The notes under the pieces were generated by a model. The model did no database searches and had not been told where the DNA came from. It saw only the letters and a list, made by a program, of their open reading frames with translations. From positions 1-12,636 of the forward strand of contig JAJYYT010000021.1 in assembly GCA_021800645.1 (NCBI GenBank): a stretch of 12,636 nt of DNA. Direction: 5' to 3'. Source of the stretch: Actinomycetes bacterium. Lineage in GTDB: Bacteria; Actinomycetota; Acidimicrobiia; Acidimicrobiales; RAAP-2. A program made the translations under genes and the position numbers. Shown here in pieces: positions 1 to 7,055 of the stretch (its first letter is position 1; the number at the start of each line of letters is the position of its first letter).

Positions 1-537
1 GCGCCAGAAGGCGATGGGGGCAGGGAGGTGGTTGAACCCGGCTTCGTCGAGCCCCGCGAGGAGCGCGGCCCCCGGGTGCGGGCCCCGGAAGAGCCAGGGG
101 AAGACGGTGAGGGTCACGCTGCGATCGAAGACGAGCGAGATCGCCTCGTGGTCGTCCCGGGCGACGGACACGACCGGGACGTCTCCGGCCCTCGCGTCGG
201 GCGAGAGCCCGGCGACCGATGCCAGGAGCAGTCTGGCCGCGTCGGGGTCGTGCAGCGCGTCGACGACGAGGCCCACGCCGTCGTCGTCGTGGATCGTCCC
301 GAGCGCGGGCTCGTCGACCGAGCCGAGGACGCGGAGCGCCTCGCCGGGGCGCCGCACGCCGAAGACGGCGTGAGCGAGCCGCCCGTCGATCCCCGCGACG
401 ACGTCGACGAGCCCGGGCCGACCCTGACGGATCAGCTCCACGTCGACGATCTCGACCCGGCCGGTCGTCCCGGCTCGGTCCGCGTGCTGCTCCCGCCACC
501 GCCCGACCAGCCGCTCGAGCGACGCTTCGAGGCTCAC
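1..537 (-). CDS. Maltokinase-like protein, N-terminal part (cut by window edge)
   Basis: This is the first 179 codons of a gene that runs off the left edge. Its GTG start (535-537) shares four bases (GTGA) with the treS stop, so translation is probably coupled. The visible part looks like the N-terminal cap region of actinobacterial maltokinase (Mak/Pep2), which phosphorylates maltose to maltose 1-phosphate with ATP for the GlgE alpha-glucan pathway. Seen: an opening amphipathic stretch (residues 1-20), a beta-rich region (27-75), and a segment at 141-179 (VTLTVFPWLF, then GFNHLPAPIAFW) like the kinase-family 'LKLFRR...P.P..E...FL...GF.HVP' block. The lysine usual in that block is Thr144 in my by-eye alignment. 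The position just after treS strongly supports the call, since treS-mak pairs or fusions are common. The catalytic domain lies outside the window, so activity cannot be judged. Confidence 0.72.
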   Translation of the reverse strand, partial: MSLEASLERLVGRWREQHADRAGTTGRVEIVDVELIRQGRPGLVDVVAGIDGRLAHAVFGVRRPGEALRVLGSVDEPALGTIHDDDGVGLVVDALHDPDAARLLLASVAGLSPDARAGDVPVVSVARDDHEAISLVFDRSVTLTVFPWLFRGPHPGAALLAGLDEAGFNHLPAPIAFWR

Positions 538-2372
538 GGCTCGCCTTCCTCGAGGAGCTCCACATCTTCGGCGAGCTCGAACCACAGAAAGCCACGGGGC
601 CCGAGCGCGAGCGGGTACGGGCCGTCGCCCACGGCCGGGAAGGGAACCCGGCCCAGGACCTCCACGGGACGCCTGCCCGCCCATGCGGCGAGGTCGAGCA
701 TGGCGGGCTGCGCGAACCGGCTCAGGTTGTGCACGCACAAGACGACCTGGGACCTCGTCGGGGCGTCCGCGGTCCTGGCGCCATGGGCTGGCACGGTGCG
801 GGCGGCGACGCCGCTGGCGAGCGGGTCGACAGGCGCCGTGGTGGGCATGACCGGCGGAAGACCCGGCCCGTCCCCGGCGTCGACCGAGACGTCGGCGACC
901 TCGCCCCAGCGCACGAAGGCGAGGATCGAAGGGTTGGGGCAGTCGAGCACTTCGATCCTCCCGACCCCGAGGACGGGCATCGACCGGCGCTGCACCAGCA
1001 TCCCCCTGAGCCAGTGGAGGAAGGACCCGGGATTGCGCATCTGGGCCTCGACGTTCACCGCGGCGTAGCCGTACACGGGATCCATGAGCGGGGGAAGGTA
1101 GAGCTGCGCGAAGTCCGCGTTGGAGAAGCCGCCGTTGCGGTCCGGCGACCATTGCATCGGCGTCCGGACCGAATCGCGGTCCCCGAGGTAGATGTTGTCC
1201 CCCATGAGCAGCTCGTCGCCGTAGTAGACGACCGGGCTCCCCGGCAGGGAGAGCAGCAGCGCGTAGAGGAGCTCCGCCAGCTTGCGGTCCCCGTCCAGCA
1301 GCGGAGCGAGCCTCCGGCCGATCCCCATGTGGCGCTTCATACGCGGGTCCTTCGCGTACTCCTCGAAGAGGTAGTCGCGCTCTTCCTCGGTGACCTGCTC
1401 GAGCGTCAGCTCGTCGTGATTGCGGAGGAAGATCGCCCACTGGCAGCCGTTCGGGATCTCCGGCGTCTGCGACAGGATCTCGGTCACCGGGTACCGGTGC
1501 TCGCGCCGGACCGACATGAAAAGGCGCGGCATGAGCGGGAAGTGGAAGCAGAGGTGGCACTCGTCCCCGGTCCCGAAGTAATCCGCGACGTCGGCCGGCC
1601 ATCCGTTCGCCTCGGCGAGCAGGATCCTCCCGGGGTACTCGGCGTCCAGCTGCTTGCGGATCCGGCGGACGTACGCGTGCGTCTCGGGGAGGTGCTCGCC
1701 CGACGTCCCGTCTCGTTGGAACAGGTAGGGCACTGCGTCGAGCCTGAAGCCGTCGAGACCGAGGTCGAGCCAGAAGCGGACGACCTCGAGCATCGCGTCG
1801 GCCACTTCGGCGTTGTCGTAGTTGAGGTCCGGCTGGTGGGAGTAGAAGCGATGCCAGTAGTACTGCTTGCGCGTGTCGTCCCAGGTCCAATTGGAGCGTT
1901 CGACGTCGGTGAACACGATGCGCGCTTCGGGCCACCGCTGGTCGTCGTCGTTCCAGACGTACCAGTCCGACTTGGGGTTCGTCCGGCTCGAGCGGGACTC
2001 GAGGAACCACGGGTGCTGGTCGCTCGTGTGGTTGATCACGAGATCGGCGATGACCCGGATACCGCGCCGGTGGGCGTCCTCGAGGAGCGCCACGAGGTCG
2101 CCCAGCGTCCCGTAATCGGGCTGCACGTTGAAGAAGTCGCTCACGTCGTACCCGCCGTCACGCAGCGGCGAGGGATAGAAGGGGAGGAGCCACAGGCAGT
2201 CGATCCCCAGCCACTGCAGGTAGTCGAGCTTCGCCCGCAGCCCGAGAAGATCTCCGGTGCCGTCACCGTTGGCGTCGAAGAAGCCGCGGACCAGCACCTC
2301 GTAGAAGACCGCGTGCTGGAACCACCGGTCCGAGGGGTCGTACGAGCTGTCAACGGGAGGAACGGTGCGCAT
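534..2372 (-). CDS. treS: Trehalose synthase TreS (maltose alpha-D-glucosyltransferase, GH13)
   Basis: A 612-residue cytoplasmic GH13 enzyme that interconverts maltose and trehalose. The TreS hallmark N-terminus is clear (AVFYEVLVRGFF, DYLQWLGIDCLWLLPFYPSPLRDGGYD, residues 21-75). GH13 motifs are intact: INHTSDQHPWF (114-123), GLDGFRLDAVPYL with nucleophile Asp212, LLAEAN with acid/base Glu254, and LRNHDELT with Asp320. RTPMQWSPDRNGGFS is also typical. The C-terminal beta domain is recognisable (LCVHNLSRFAQP, LGRVPFP), but about 53 residues rich in Pro, Ala, Asp and Thr (489-541, about 750-908) separate it from the preceding strand, where family members usually have a short loop. The ATG start at 2372 fits the conserved N-terminus; no strong Shine-Dalgarno is seen. 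It lies 23 bp after meaB and overlaps the maltokinase-like gene by 4 bases, so it is probably in the murA-meaB operon. Confidence 0.95.
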   Translation of the reverse strand: MRTVPPVDSSYDPSDRWFQHAVFYEVLVRGFFDANGDGTGDLLGLRAKLDYLQWLGIDCLWLLPFYPSPLRDGGYDVSDFFNVQPDYGTLGDLVALLEDAHRRGIRVIADLVINHTSDQHPWFLESRSSRTNPKSDWYVWNDDDQRWPEARIVFTDVERSNWTWDDTRKQYYWHRFYSHQPDLNYDNAEVADAMLEVVRFWLDLGLDGFRLDAVPYLFQRDGTSGEHLPETHAYVRRIRKQLDAEYPGRILLAEANGWPADVADYFGTGDECHLCFHFPLMPRLFMSVRREHRYPVTEILSQTPEIPNGCQWAIFLRNHDELTLEQVTEEERDYLFEEYAKDPRMKRHMGIGRRLAPLLDGDRKLAELLYALLLSLPGSPVVYYGDELLMGDNIYLGDRDSVRTPMQWSPDRNGGFSNADFAQLYLPPLMDPVYGYAAVNVEAQMRNPGSFLHWLRGMLVQRRSMPVLGVGRIEVLDCPNPSILAFVRWGEVADVSVDAGDGPGLPPVMPTTAPVDPLASGVAARTVPAHGARTADAPTRSQVVLCVHNLSRFAQPAMLDLAAWAGRRPVEVLGRVPFPAVGDGPYPLALGPRGFLWFELAEDVELLEEGEP

Positions 2373-2395
2373 CTGCGGTCACTTGTGAGGTTCGC

Positions 2396-3496
2396 TCAGC
2401 CGGCAGTGGGGTCGGACCTGCGATGGTCGGCTCGAGCGCCGGGGTGGCCGCCGAGCCTGGCGGCGGGGTGGCCGCCGGCTCGAGCGCCGAGGCGCTCGGC
2501 GGGGCTCTCGGCGAGGGTCGCGGCGAGGAGGCGCTCGGCCGCACGGTAGGGATCGAGCCTGCCGGCGGCGATCGCGCCGACGGCGTCTTCGAAGCTCCGG
2601 GCCGTCGCGAGCGCATGCACATCTGCGAGCACCCGTGCGGTGAGCACACGCTGCAGCTCCTGCGCGAGACGCGCCTCTCGGCGCCGTCGGAGCTCGCCGG
2701 TCTCCATGAGATGGCTGCGATGGCGTGCGACGGCCTCCCAGAGCGCGTCGATTCCCTCCCCCGTGCTCGCGGCCGTCGCAAGGACGGGCGGTCGCCAATC
2801 CGAGAGCGCCGACAGGTCGAGCATCTGCTCGAGGTCGCGCCGAGCCTCGTTGACGCCGGGGCGGTCCGCCTTGTTGACGACGAACAGGTCGGCGATCTCG
2901 AGCAGCCCCGCCTTGTTGGCCTGCATCGCGTCGCCCCATCCCGGCGTCACCACCACGACGGTGGTGTCCGCCGCCGATGCCACTTCCACCTCCATCTGGC
3001 CCACCCCGACGGTCTCGACGATGACGAGCGGGAACCCTGCCGCTCCGAGCACACGGACCGCTTCGGGGACCGCCAGGGCGAGCCCGCCCAGGTGACCCCT
3101 CGTCGCCATGGAACGGATGAAGACGGAGGGATCGGTCGCGTGCTGCTGCATGCGCACGCGGTCCCCGAGGATGGCCCCTCCCGAGAACGGTGACGACGGG
3201 TCGATCGCCAAGACGCCGACCTTGTCCACCGGCTCGATCCCCTCGCGCGCGCCTGCTGGGGGCCAACCTCTCCGAGCGGCCACCACGAGCTGGTTGGTGA
3301 GGGTCGACTTCCCCGACCCGGGCGCGCCCGTGACCCCGATCGTGTACGGAGGTGCGGAGGCGTAGACGAGACGAGCAACCTCTCCGCTCGGCTGCCCGCC
3401 CCGCTCCACGATGGAGAGCAGCCGCGCCAGCGACACCCGGTCACCGTTCGCCGCCGCGTCGAGCAGCCGGTCAGGCGCGAGCGGTCGCGTGCTCAA
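2396..3496 (-). CDS. meaB: MeaB/ArgK-type GTPase, chaperone of methylmalonyl-CoA mutase
   Basis: A 366-residue G3E P-loop GTPase of the MeaB/ArgK (human MMAA) family. These proteins gate adenosylcobalamin loading and protect B12-dependent acyl-CoA mutases. Seen: P-loop GAPGSGKS (57-64), VLAIDPSSPFSGGAILGDRVRM (95-116), the switch block IVETVGVGQMEVE (159-171), VVVTPGWGDAMQANKAGLLEIAD (181-203) and base-recognition NKAD (208-211). The start is taken as TTG (3494-3496), which overlaps the murA stop as TTGA. It keeps the conserved GDR..LARLLS..E segment that the next in-frame GTG would lose. Two oddities: about 16 extra residues (76-91) between the helix after the P-loop and the next strand, and a low-complexity tail (about 337-366) encoded by 12-bp repeats. 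No mutase gene is present in the window, so its client is unknown. Confidence 0.92.
   Translation of the reverse strand: MSTRPLAPDRLLDAAANGDRVSLARLLSIVERGGQPSGEVARLVYASAPPYTIGVTGAPGSGKSTLTNQLVVAARRGWPPAGAREGIEPVDKVGVLAIDPSSPFSGGAILGDRVRMQQHATDPSVFIRSMATRGHLGGLALAVPEAVRVLGAAGFPLVIVETVGVGQMEVEVASAADTTVVVVTPGWGDAMQANKAGLLEIADLFVVNKADRPGVNEARRDLEQMLDLSALSDWRPPVLATAASTGEGIDALWEAVARHRSHLMETGELRRRREARLAQELQRVLTARVLADVHALATARSFEDAVGAIAAGRLDPYRAAERLLAATLAESPAERLGARAGGHPAARLGGHPGARADHRRSDPTAG
2429..2488 (-). repeat. Five 12-bp units in symmetric order A-B-C-B-A within the meaB 3' end
   Basis: On the plus strand the units are GGCTCGAGCGCC (2429-2440 and 2477-2488), GGGGTGGCCGCC (2441-2452 and 2465-2476) and a central GAGCCTGGCGGC (2453-2464). 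The outer and inner pairs are exact copies in direct orientation, so the order of units, not the base sequence, is mirror-symmetric. Read as meaB codons, the units give the tetrapeptides GARA, GGHP, AARL, GGHP and GARA (residues 337-356). The period is four codons, so unit gain or loss keeps the frame. Confidence 0.85.
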
Positions 3497-4872
3497 CGCC
3501 GCTCGACCTGGGCGCCGAGCGCCGTGAGGGCCCCGGCCAGGTCCTCGTACCCGCGGTCGACGTGCGCTGCGTTCGAGACGACGGTCTCGCCCTCGGCGAC
3601 CAGCCCGGCAAGCACGAGCGCTGCGCCGGCGCGGATGTCGGTCGCACGCACTGGCGCCCCCGAGAGCCGCGGAACGCCGCGCACCACTGCGTGGTGCCCC
3701 TCGGTCCGAACGTCGGCGCCCATGCGCCGCAGCTCGTCGATGTAGCGGAAGCGTCCGGCGAAGAGGTTCTCCGTCACGATCGCCACCCCGTCGGCGACGG
3801 TCAGCATCGTGAGGAGGAGCGGCTTGTAGTCGGTGGCGACTCCGGGGTACGGAAGCGTGGCGACGTCGACGGCGACCAGGCGGCCTTCGCTCGTCGCGAC
3901 GACGCCTGTTGGCCGTTGCTCGACCTTCACCCCCATCGCCCCGAGCTTGCGCACGAGCATCGTCATGTGATCGATGCGGGCGTCCTCGACCAGGACCTCT
4001 CCGGAGCAGAGCCCGGCAGCGGCGAGGTAGGTCGCGGCGACGACCCGGTCAGGCACGACCGCGTGCGAAGCGGGGCTGAGCTCTTCGACCCCCTCCACCT
4101 CCACGTGGGACGTGCCCGCGCCTCGGATCTTGGCGCCCATCGAGGTGAGGTACGCGGCGAGGTCGCAGACCTCGGGCTCTCGGGCGGCGTTCTCGATGAC
4201 CGTCGTGCCCTTCGCGAGCACCGCGGCCATGAGGATGTTGTCGGTCGCAGTGTGGCTCGGGTACTCGAGCACCACCTGGGTGCCGACGAGCCGACGGGGC
4301 GCTCCGTCCTCCCCCACGCTGCCCTCGATGTTGCCGTGGAGCGTCTGGAACCGGGCACCCATGTTGGCGAGGCCGCCGAGGTGGAAGTCGATGGGACGGT
4401 CGCCGAAGTCGTCGCCCCCGGGCATCGAGACGCTCGCGTGGCCGCACCGCGTGAGCAGCGGGCCGAGCACCACGATCGAGGCGCGCATCCGGTCGACGAG
4501 CTCGTAGGGCGCTTCGGGCACCAGCTCTCCTGACGGCGGCGTGTCCACGACGAGGCGGCCGCAGGGCTCCCTCACCACCGACGCACCGAGTGCCCGGAGC
4601 ATGTCCGACATGATCTCCACGTCCAGGATGTCCGGGACGTTCGTGAGGACGTGCGTGCCCTCGGCGAGCAGGGTCGCCGCCATGAGCTTCAGCACGGAGT
4701 TCTTCGCGCCGCCGGCCCGCACCGTCCCTTGCAACGGCCCCGAGGGTCGCACGACGAAGCTGTCCGCTCGAGGAGGGCGCCGAGCCGTCTTTGGCGCGGC
4801 CAGTGCTCCGGGCGCCCGGCGGGGGGCCGCGTCGAGGGTCGTGCCCGCGTCCATGCTGCTGAGCGTCTCCAT
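3493..4872 (-). CDS. murA: UDP-N-acetylglucosamine 1-carboxyvinyltransferase (MurA), Cys-to-Asp type
   Basis: Cytoplasmic enzyme of the first committed step of peptidoglycan synthesis: it transfers enolpyruvate from PEP to UDP-GlcNAc. The 459-residue product contains [18 protein letters not shown] (52-69, with the substrate-binding Lys-Asn pair), the active-site loop [14 protein letters not shown] (151-164), [10 protein letters not shown] with the conserved catalytic Asp, and [13 protein letters not shown] near the C-terminus. In the loop, the position normally held by the PEP- and fosfomycin-reactive Cys (Cys115 in E. coli) is Asp154 (codon 4411-4413), while the following Arg is kept. About 37 residues rich in Ala, Arg and Pro precede the usual N-terminus. 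I chose ATG at 4870-4872 because a CATAAT box lies exactly 7 nt upstream; ATG at 4881 is in frame but overlaps that box. The stop overlaps meaB. Confidence 0.95.
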   Translation of the reverse strand: METLSSMDAGTTLDAAPRRAPGALAAPKTARRPPRADSFVVRPSGPLQGTVRAGGAKNSVLKLMAATLLAEGTHVLTNVPDILDVEIMSDMLRALGASVVREPCGRLVVDTPPSGELVPEAPYELVDRMRASIVVLGPLLTRCGHASVSMPGGDDFGDRPIDFHLGGLANMGARFQTLHGNIEGSVGEDGAPRRLVGTQVVLEYPSHTATDNILMAAVLAKGTTVIENAAREPEVCDLAAYLTSMGAKIRGAGTSHVEVEGVEELSPASHAVVPDRVVAATYLAAAGLCSGEVLVEDARIDHMTMLVRKLGAMGVKVEQRPTGVVATSEGRLVAVDVATLPYPGVATDYKPLLLTMLTVADGVAIVTENLFAGRFRYIDELRRMGADVRTEGHHAVVRGVPRLSGAPVRATDIRAGAALVLAGLVAEGETVVSNAAHVDRGYEDLAGALTALGAQVERR

Positions 4873-4879
4873 CCGGCCC

Positions 4880-4885
4880 ATTATG
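4880..4885 (-). promoter_or_regulatory. Candidate -10 box of a leaderless murA promoter
   Basis: CATAAT (minus strand, 4885 to 4880) matches TATAAT at five of six bases in otherwise very GC-rich DNA. It is followed by a 7-nt spacer (GGGCCGG) and then the ATG at 4872, so transcription would start at the A of the start codon. No convincing -35 box is seen at the usual distance, and no Shine-Dalgarno precedes either candidate ATG. Confidence 0.5.
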
Positions 4886-5038
4886 GTGCCGGCGCCATCA
4901 GGGGGCGTCGCTCGAGCCCGCCTCGCTCCGGCCCGAGCCGGGCTGGGGTCGGGGTGACGCGGCGCTGCACGGGCGGCCCCCTCCTGTCGTCCCGTTCCCG
5001 TCGTCCCGTGACCAGTGGGCGCGTCTCGCCGCTCCCAG
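4886..5038. other. Divergent murA/glpX intergenic region
   Basis: This non-coding stretch separates the two divergent -10 candidates. GTCGTCCCGT occurs twice (4986-4995 and 5000-5009), 14 bp apart, upstream of glpX. There is also a short AGCCCG/CGGGCT inverted pair around 4915-4942. I see no recognised operator, riboswitch or RNA gene. The repeats could bind a regulator or be chance in GC-rich DNA. Confidence 0.4.
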
Positions 5039-5044
5039 TAGGGT
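5039..5044 (+). promoter_or_regulatory. Candidate -10 box of a leaderless glpX promoter
   Basis: TAGGGT fits the actinobacterial TAnnnT form. It is followed by 7 nt (CTCGATC) and the glpX GTG at 5052, which places the transcription start on the G of the start codon. No Shine-Dalgarno precedes the GTG, consistent with a leaderless mRNA. No clear -35 hexamer is seen at 16-19 bp. Confidence 0.55.
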
Positions 5045-5051
5045 CTCGATC

Positions 5052-6059
5052 GTGGAGCGGTACACGGAGCGCCAGGCCCAGGCCCCCGACAGAAATCTCG
5101 CGCTCGAGCTCGTGCGGGTCACCGAGGCGGCGGCGATGGCGGCGAGCCGATGGATGGGGAGGGGCGACAAGGAGGGGGCCGACGGCGCCGCGGTGAACGC
5201 GATGCGCATCGTCCTGCAGACGGTCGGGATGGACGGGGTCGTCGTCATCGGTGAAGGCGAGAAGGACCACGCGCCGATGCTCTTCAACGGCGAGCGCATC
5301 GGCGACGGATCCCCGCCCGAGGTCGACATCGCGGTCGACCCGATCGACGGGACGACCCCGACCGCGCTTGGGAGGGGCGGCGCCTTGTCCGTGATCGCCG
5401 TCTCGCCGCGCGGCTCCATGTTCAATCCCGGCCCGTGCGTCTACATGGAGAAGCTGGCGGTCGGGCCGAGGGCGAAGGGAGTCGTCGACATCAACCGCCC
5501 GCCGACCGACAACATCCGCGCAGTCGCCGACGCGTTGGGTGAGTCGGTCCGCGACGTCACCGCGGTCATCCTCGACCGGCCCCGCCACGCGCAGCTCATC
5601 TCGGAGGTGCGGGCGTCGGGTGCGCGCATTCGGCTCATCACGGACGGTGACGTCGCAGGCGCCATCGCGACCGGTTGGCCCGGCGCGGGCGTCGACATCC
5701 TCCTCGGCATCGGCGGCACTCCCGAAGGGGTGCTGGCGGCAGCCGCCCTCAAGTGCATGGGCGGCGAGATCCAGGGACGACTCTGGCCGCGCGACGAGAC
5801 GGAGCGGCGCGCGGCCCTGGACGCGGGCTACGACCTCGAGGCAGTCCTGTGCATCGACGACCTCGTCCAGGGGGACAACTGCTTCTTCGCCGCGACCGGG
5901 ATCACCGACGGGGAGCTCCTCCAAGGTGTCCGCTTCCACGCGCTGGGCGCGACCACGCAGTCACTCGTGATGCGCTCGAAGTCCGGCACGATCCGCAAGA
6001 TCGATGCGAGCCACCCGCTCGCGAAGCTGGCCGAGTTCAGCGCGATCCCGTTCACCTGA
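5052..6059 (+). CDS. glpX: Fructose-1,6-bisphosphatase class II (GlpX type)
   Basis: A 335-residue metal-dependent phosphatase that hydrolyses fructose 1,6-bisphosphate to fructose 6-phosphate in gluconeogenesis. In actinobacteria such as Mycobacterium GlpX is the main FBPase. Seen: the N-terminal helix [21 protein letters not shown] (16-36), [16 protein letters not shown], the metal ligand motif GEGEKD (67-72), VDPIDGTT (95-102) of the Li+-sensitive phosphatase fold, [10 protein letters not shown] (196-205), and [26 protein letters not shown] (219-244). Length and motif order match full-length family members and no key residue is missing. The GTG start follows a TAGGGT box by 7 nt. It is divergent from murA and its last 8 bp overlap the convergent IclR gene, which leaves no room for a terminator between them. 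Some class II enzymes also act on sedoheptulose bisphosphate; the sequence alone cannot decide this. Confidence 0.96.
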   Translation: MERYTERQAQAPDRNLALELVRVTEAAAMAASRWMGRGDKEGADGAAVNAMRIVLQTVGMDGVVVIGEGEKDHAPMLFNGERIGDGSPPEVDIAVDPIDGTTPTALGRGGALSVIAVSPRGSMFNPGPCVYMEKLAVGPRAKGVVDINRPPTDNIRAVADALGESVRDVTAVILDRPRHAQLISEVRASGARIRLITDGDVAGAIATGWPGAGVDILLGIGGTPEGVLAAAALKCMGGEIQGRLWPRDETERRAALDAGYDLEAVLCIDDLVQGDNCFFAATGITDGELLQGVRFHALGATTQSLVMRSKSGTIRKIDASHPLAKLAEFSAIPFT

Positions 6060-6861
6060 CGGGAGCTCCCAGGTCGGGGACGCGCAGCTCGTCCTCGATG
6101 CGGCCCGCTCGCCGCCTCGCCGCGAGCGCGATGCACTCCGCCCGGCGCTCGTCCAGCCGCTCGGCGGGAACCGACACGGTGAGCGCCGCGATCACCCGGC
6201 CACGGACATCGCCGATCCCGACGGCAACGGAAGCGAGCCCCGGCGCGCTCTCCTCGACCGACGTGGCGTACCCGAGCCTGCGCACCTCCTCGAGCGCCTT
6301 GGTGAGCGCGGCGCGCGAGCCGATCGTGCGGGGGGTGCGGCGCTGCAGCCGGCCCGCAGGGTACAGACGCAGCAGCTCTTCGGGACCGAGCCCGGCGAGA
6401 AGTGCCTTGCCGGCCGAGGAGGAGTGCGCCGGTACGGTCACTCCGGTCCTGGAGCTGACGCGCACGACCTCGGTGCCCTCGACCGAGTCGATGAACCGGA
6501 CGGTCGTGCCCTCGGCGATGGCGAGGCTGACGGTCTCACGGGTCTCGGCAGCAAGTGCCGCGAGATGCGGACGGGCGACCCGCCCGACGTCGATCCGTTG
6601 GAGAGACGCGAGCGCGACGGCGACGAGCTCGGGGCCTGCGCCGTAGCGACGGGTTGCCGGGTCCTGGACGACGAAGCCACTCGCCTGCATCGTCGTCAAA
6701 AGGCGGTGGGCGGTCGACGGCGCGACGCCGAGCAGCTCGGCGCTCTCGCGCACGGCGAGCGAGGGACGATCCCTCAACGCGGCGAGGAGGCTGAGCGCGT
6801 GATGGACCGAGGCGACGGCGTACGGTAGCTCTGGCGGTTGCGGCCGTCCGCGGCTCGGCAC
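6052..6861 (-). CDS. IclR-family transcriptional regulator
   Basis: A 269-residue regulator with the IclR plan: an N-terminal winged helix-turn-helix ([15 protein letters not shown], then [34 protein letters not shown]) and a C-terminal effector domain ([72 protein letters not shown]). Such proteins usually act as dimers that bind a small carboxylate or aromatic ligand. The GTG at 6861 is chosen because GGAGGGAGGA lies 3 nt upstream. An in-frame GTG at 6981 would add 40 residues of Arg/Gly/Pro-rich sequence without family similarity and lacks a ribosome-binding site. The gene is divergent from the aminotransferase operon, the usual arrangement for an IclR protein and its target, and overlaps glpX by 8 bp tail to tail. 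The ligand is unknown. Confidence 0.9.
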   Translation of the reverse strand: MPSRGRPQPPELPYAVASVHHALSLLAALRDRPSLAVRESAELLGVAPSTAHRLLTTMQASGFVVQDPATRRYGAGPELVAVALASLQRIDVGRVARPHLAALAAETRETVSLAIAEGTTVRFIDSVEGTEVVRVSSRTGVTVPAHSSSAGKALLAGLGPEELLRLYPAGRLQRRTPRTIGSRAALTKALEEVRRLGYATSVEESAPGLASVAVGIGDVRGRVIAALTVSVPAERLDERRAECIALAARRRAGRIEDELRVPDLGAPVR

Positions 6862-7055
6862 GGGTCCTCCCTCCCCGCGGGGCGACCGCCTGGCACGCCG
6901 GCGACGCGGGCCGCCGGATCGCGACACTCCGCCGGCCCGCCTCGGGCCGCCGGAACGCCCCGCGCCTGACTTCTCTAGCACACGTGCCGGCCGTCCCTGC
7001 CCACGCAGGCACAGCCGGCCCGCTAGCCTTGGGCGTCTTGCGAAACGGAGGAAGA
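6862..7055. promoter_or_regulatory. Divergent control region between IclR gene and aminotransferase operon
   Basis: About 194 bp hold signals for both directions. For the IclR gene there is a strong Shine-Dalgarno, GGAGGGAGGA (minus strand, within 6865-6874). For the plus-strand operon, TAGCCT (7024-7029) is a TAnnnT -10 candidate, and GGAGG (7047-7051) is the ribosome-binding site four bases before ATG 7056. The exact 12-mer CGGGCCGCCGGA occurs twice (6907-6918, 6943-6954), 36 bp apart. CCTGC-CCAC-GCAGG (6996-7009) forms an inverted repeat just upstream of the -10. These are candidate operator sites for the IclR protein; none matches a consensus I can name. Confidence 0.55.

Noticed and set aside
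219..2549. A 776-codon open frame on the plus strand across treS and the end of meaB
   Set aside because: It is antisense to two clearly conserved genes. Its Arg/Val/Asp/Glu-rich translation has no domain and reflects high-GC codon bias.
3352..4533. A long plus-strand open frame opposite murA
   Set aside because: murA covers it with intact family motifs. The antisense translation is compositionally biased and lacks any recognisable fold.
6862..6981. A 40-residue N-terminal extension of the IclR protein from GTG 6981
   Set aside because: The segment is Arg/Gly/Pro-rich and unlike the family, and GTG 6861 has a strong Shine-Dalgarno. The DNA is better explained as a divergent control region.
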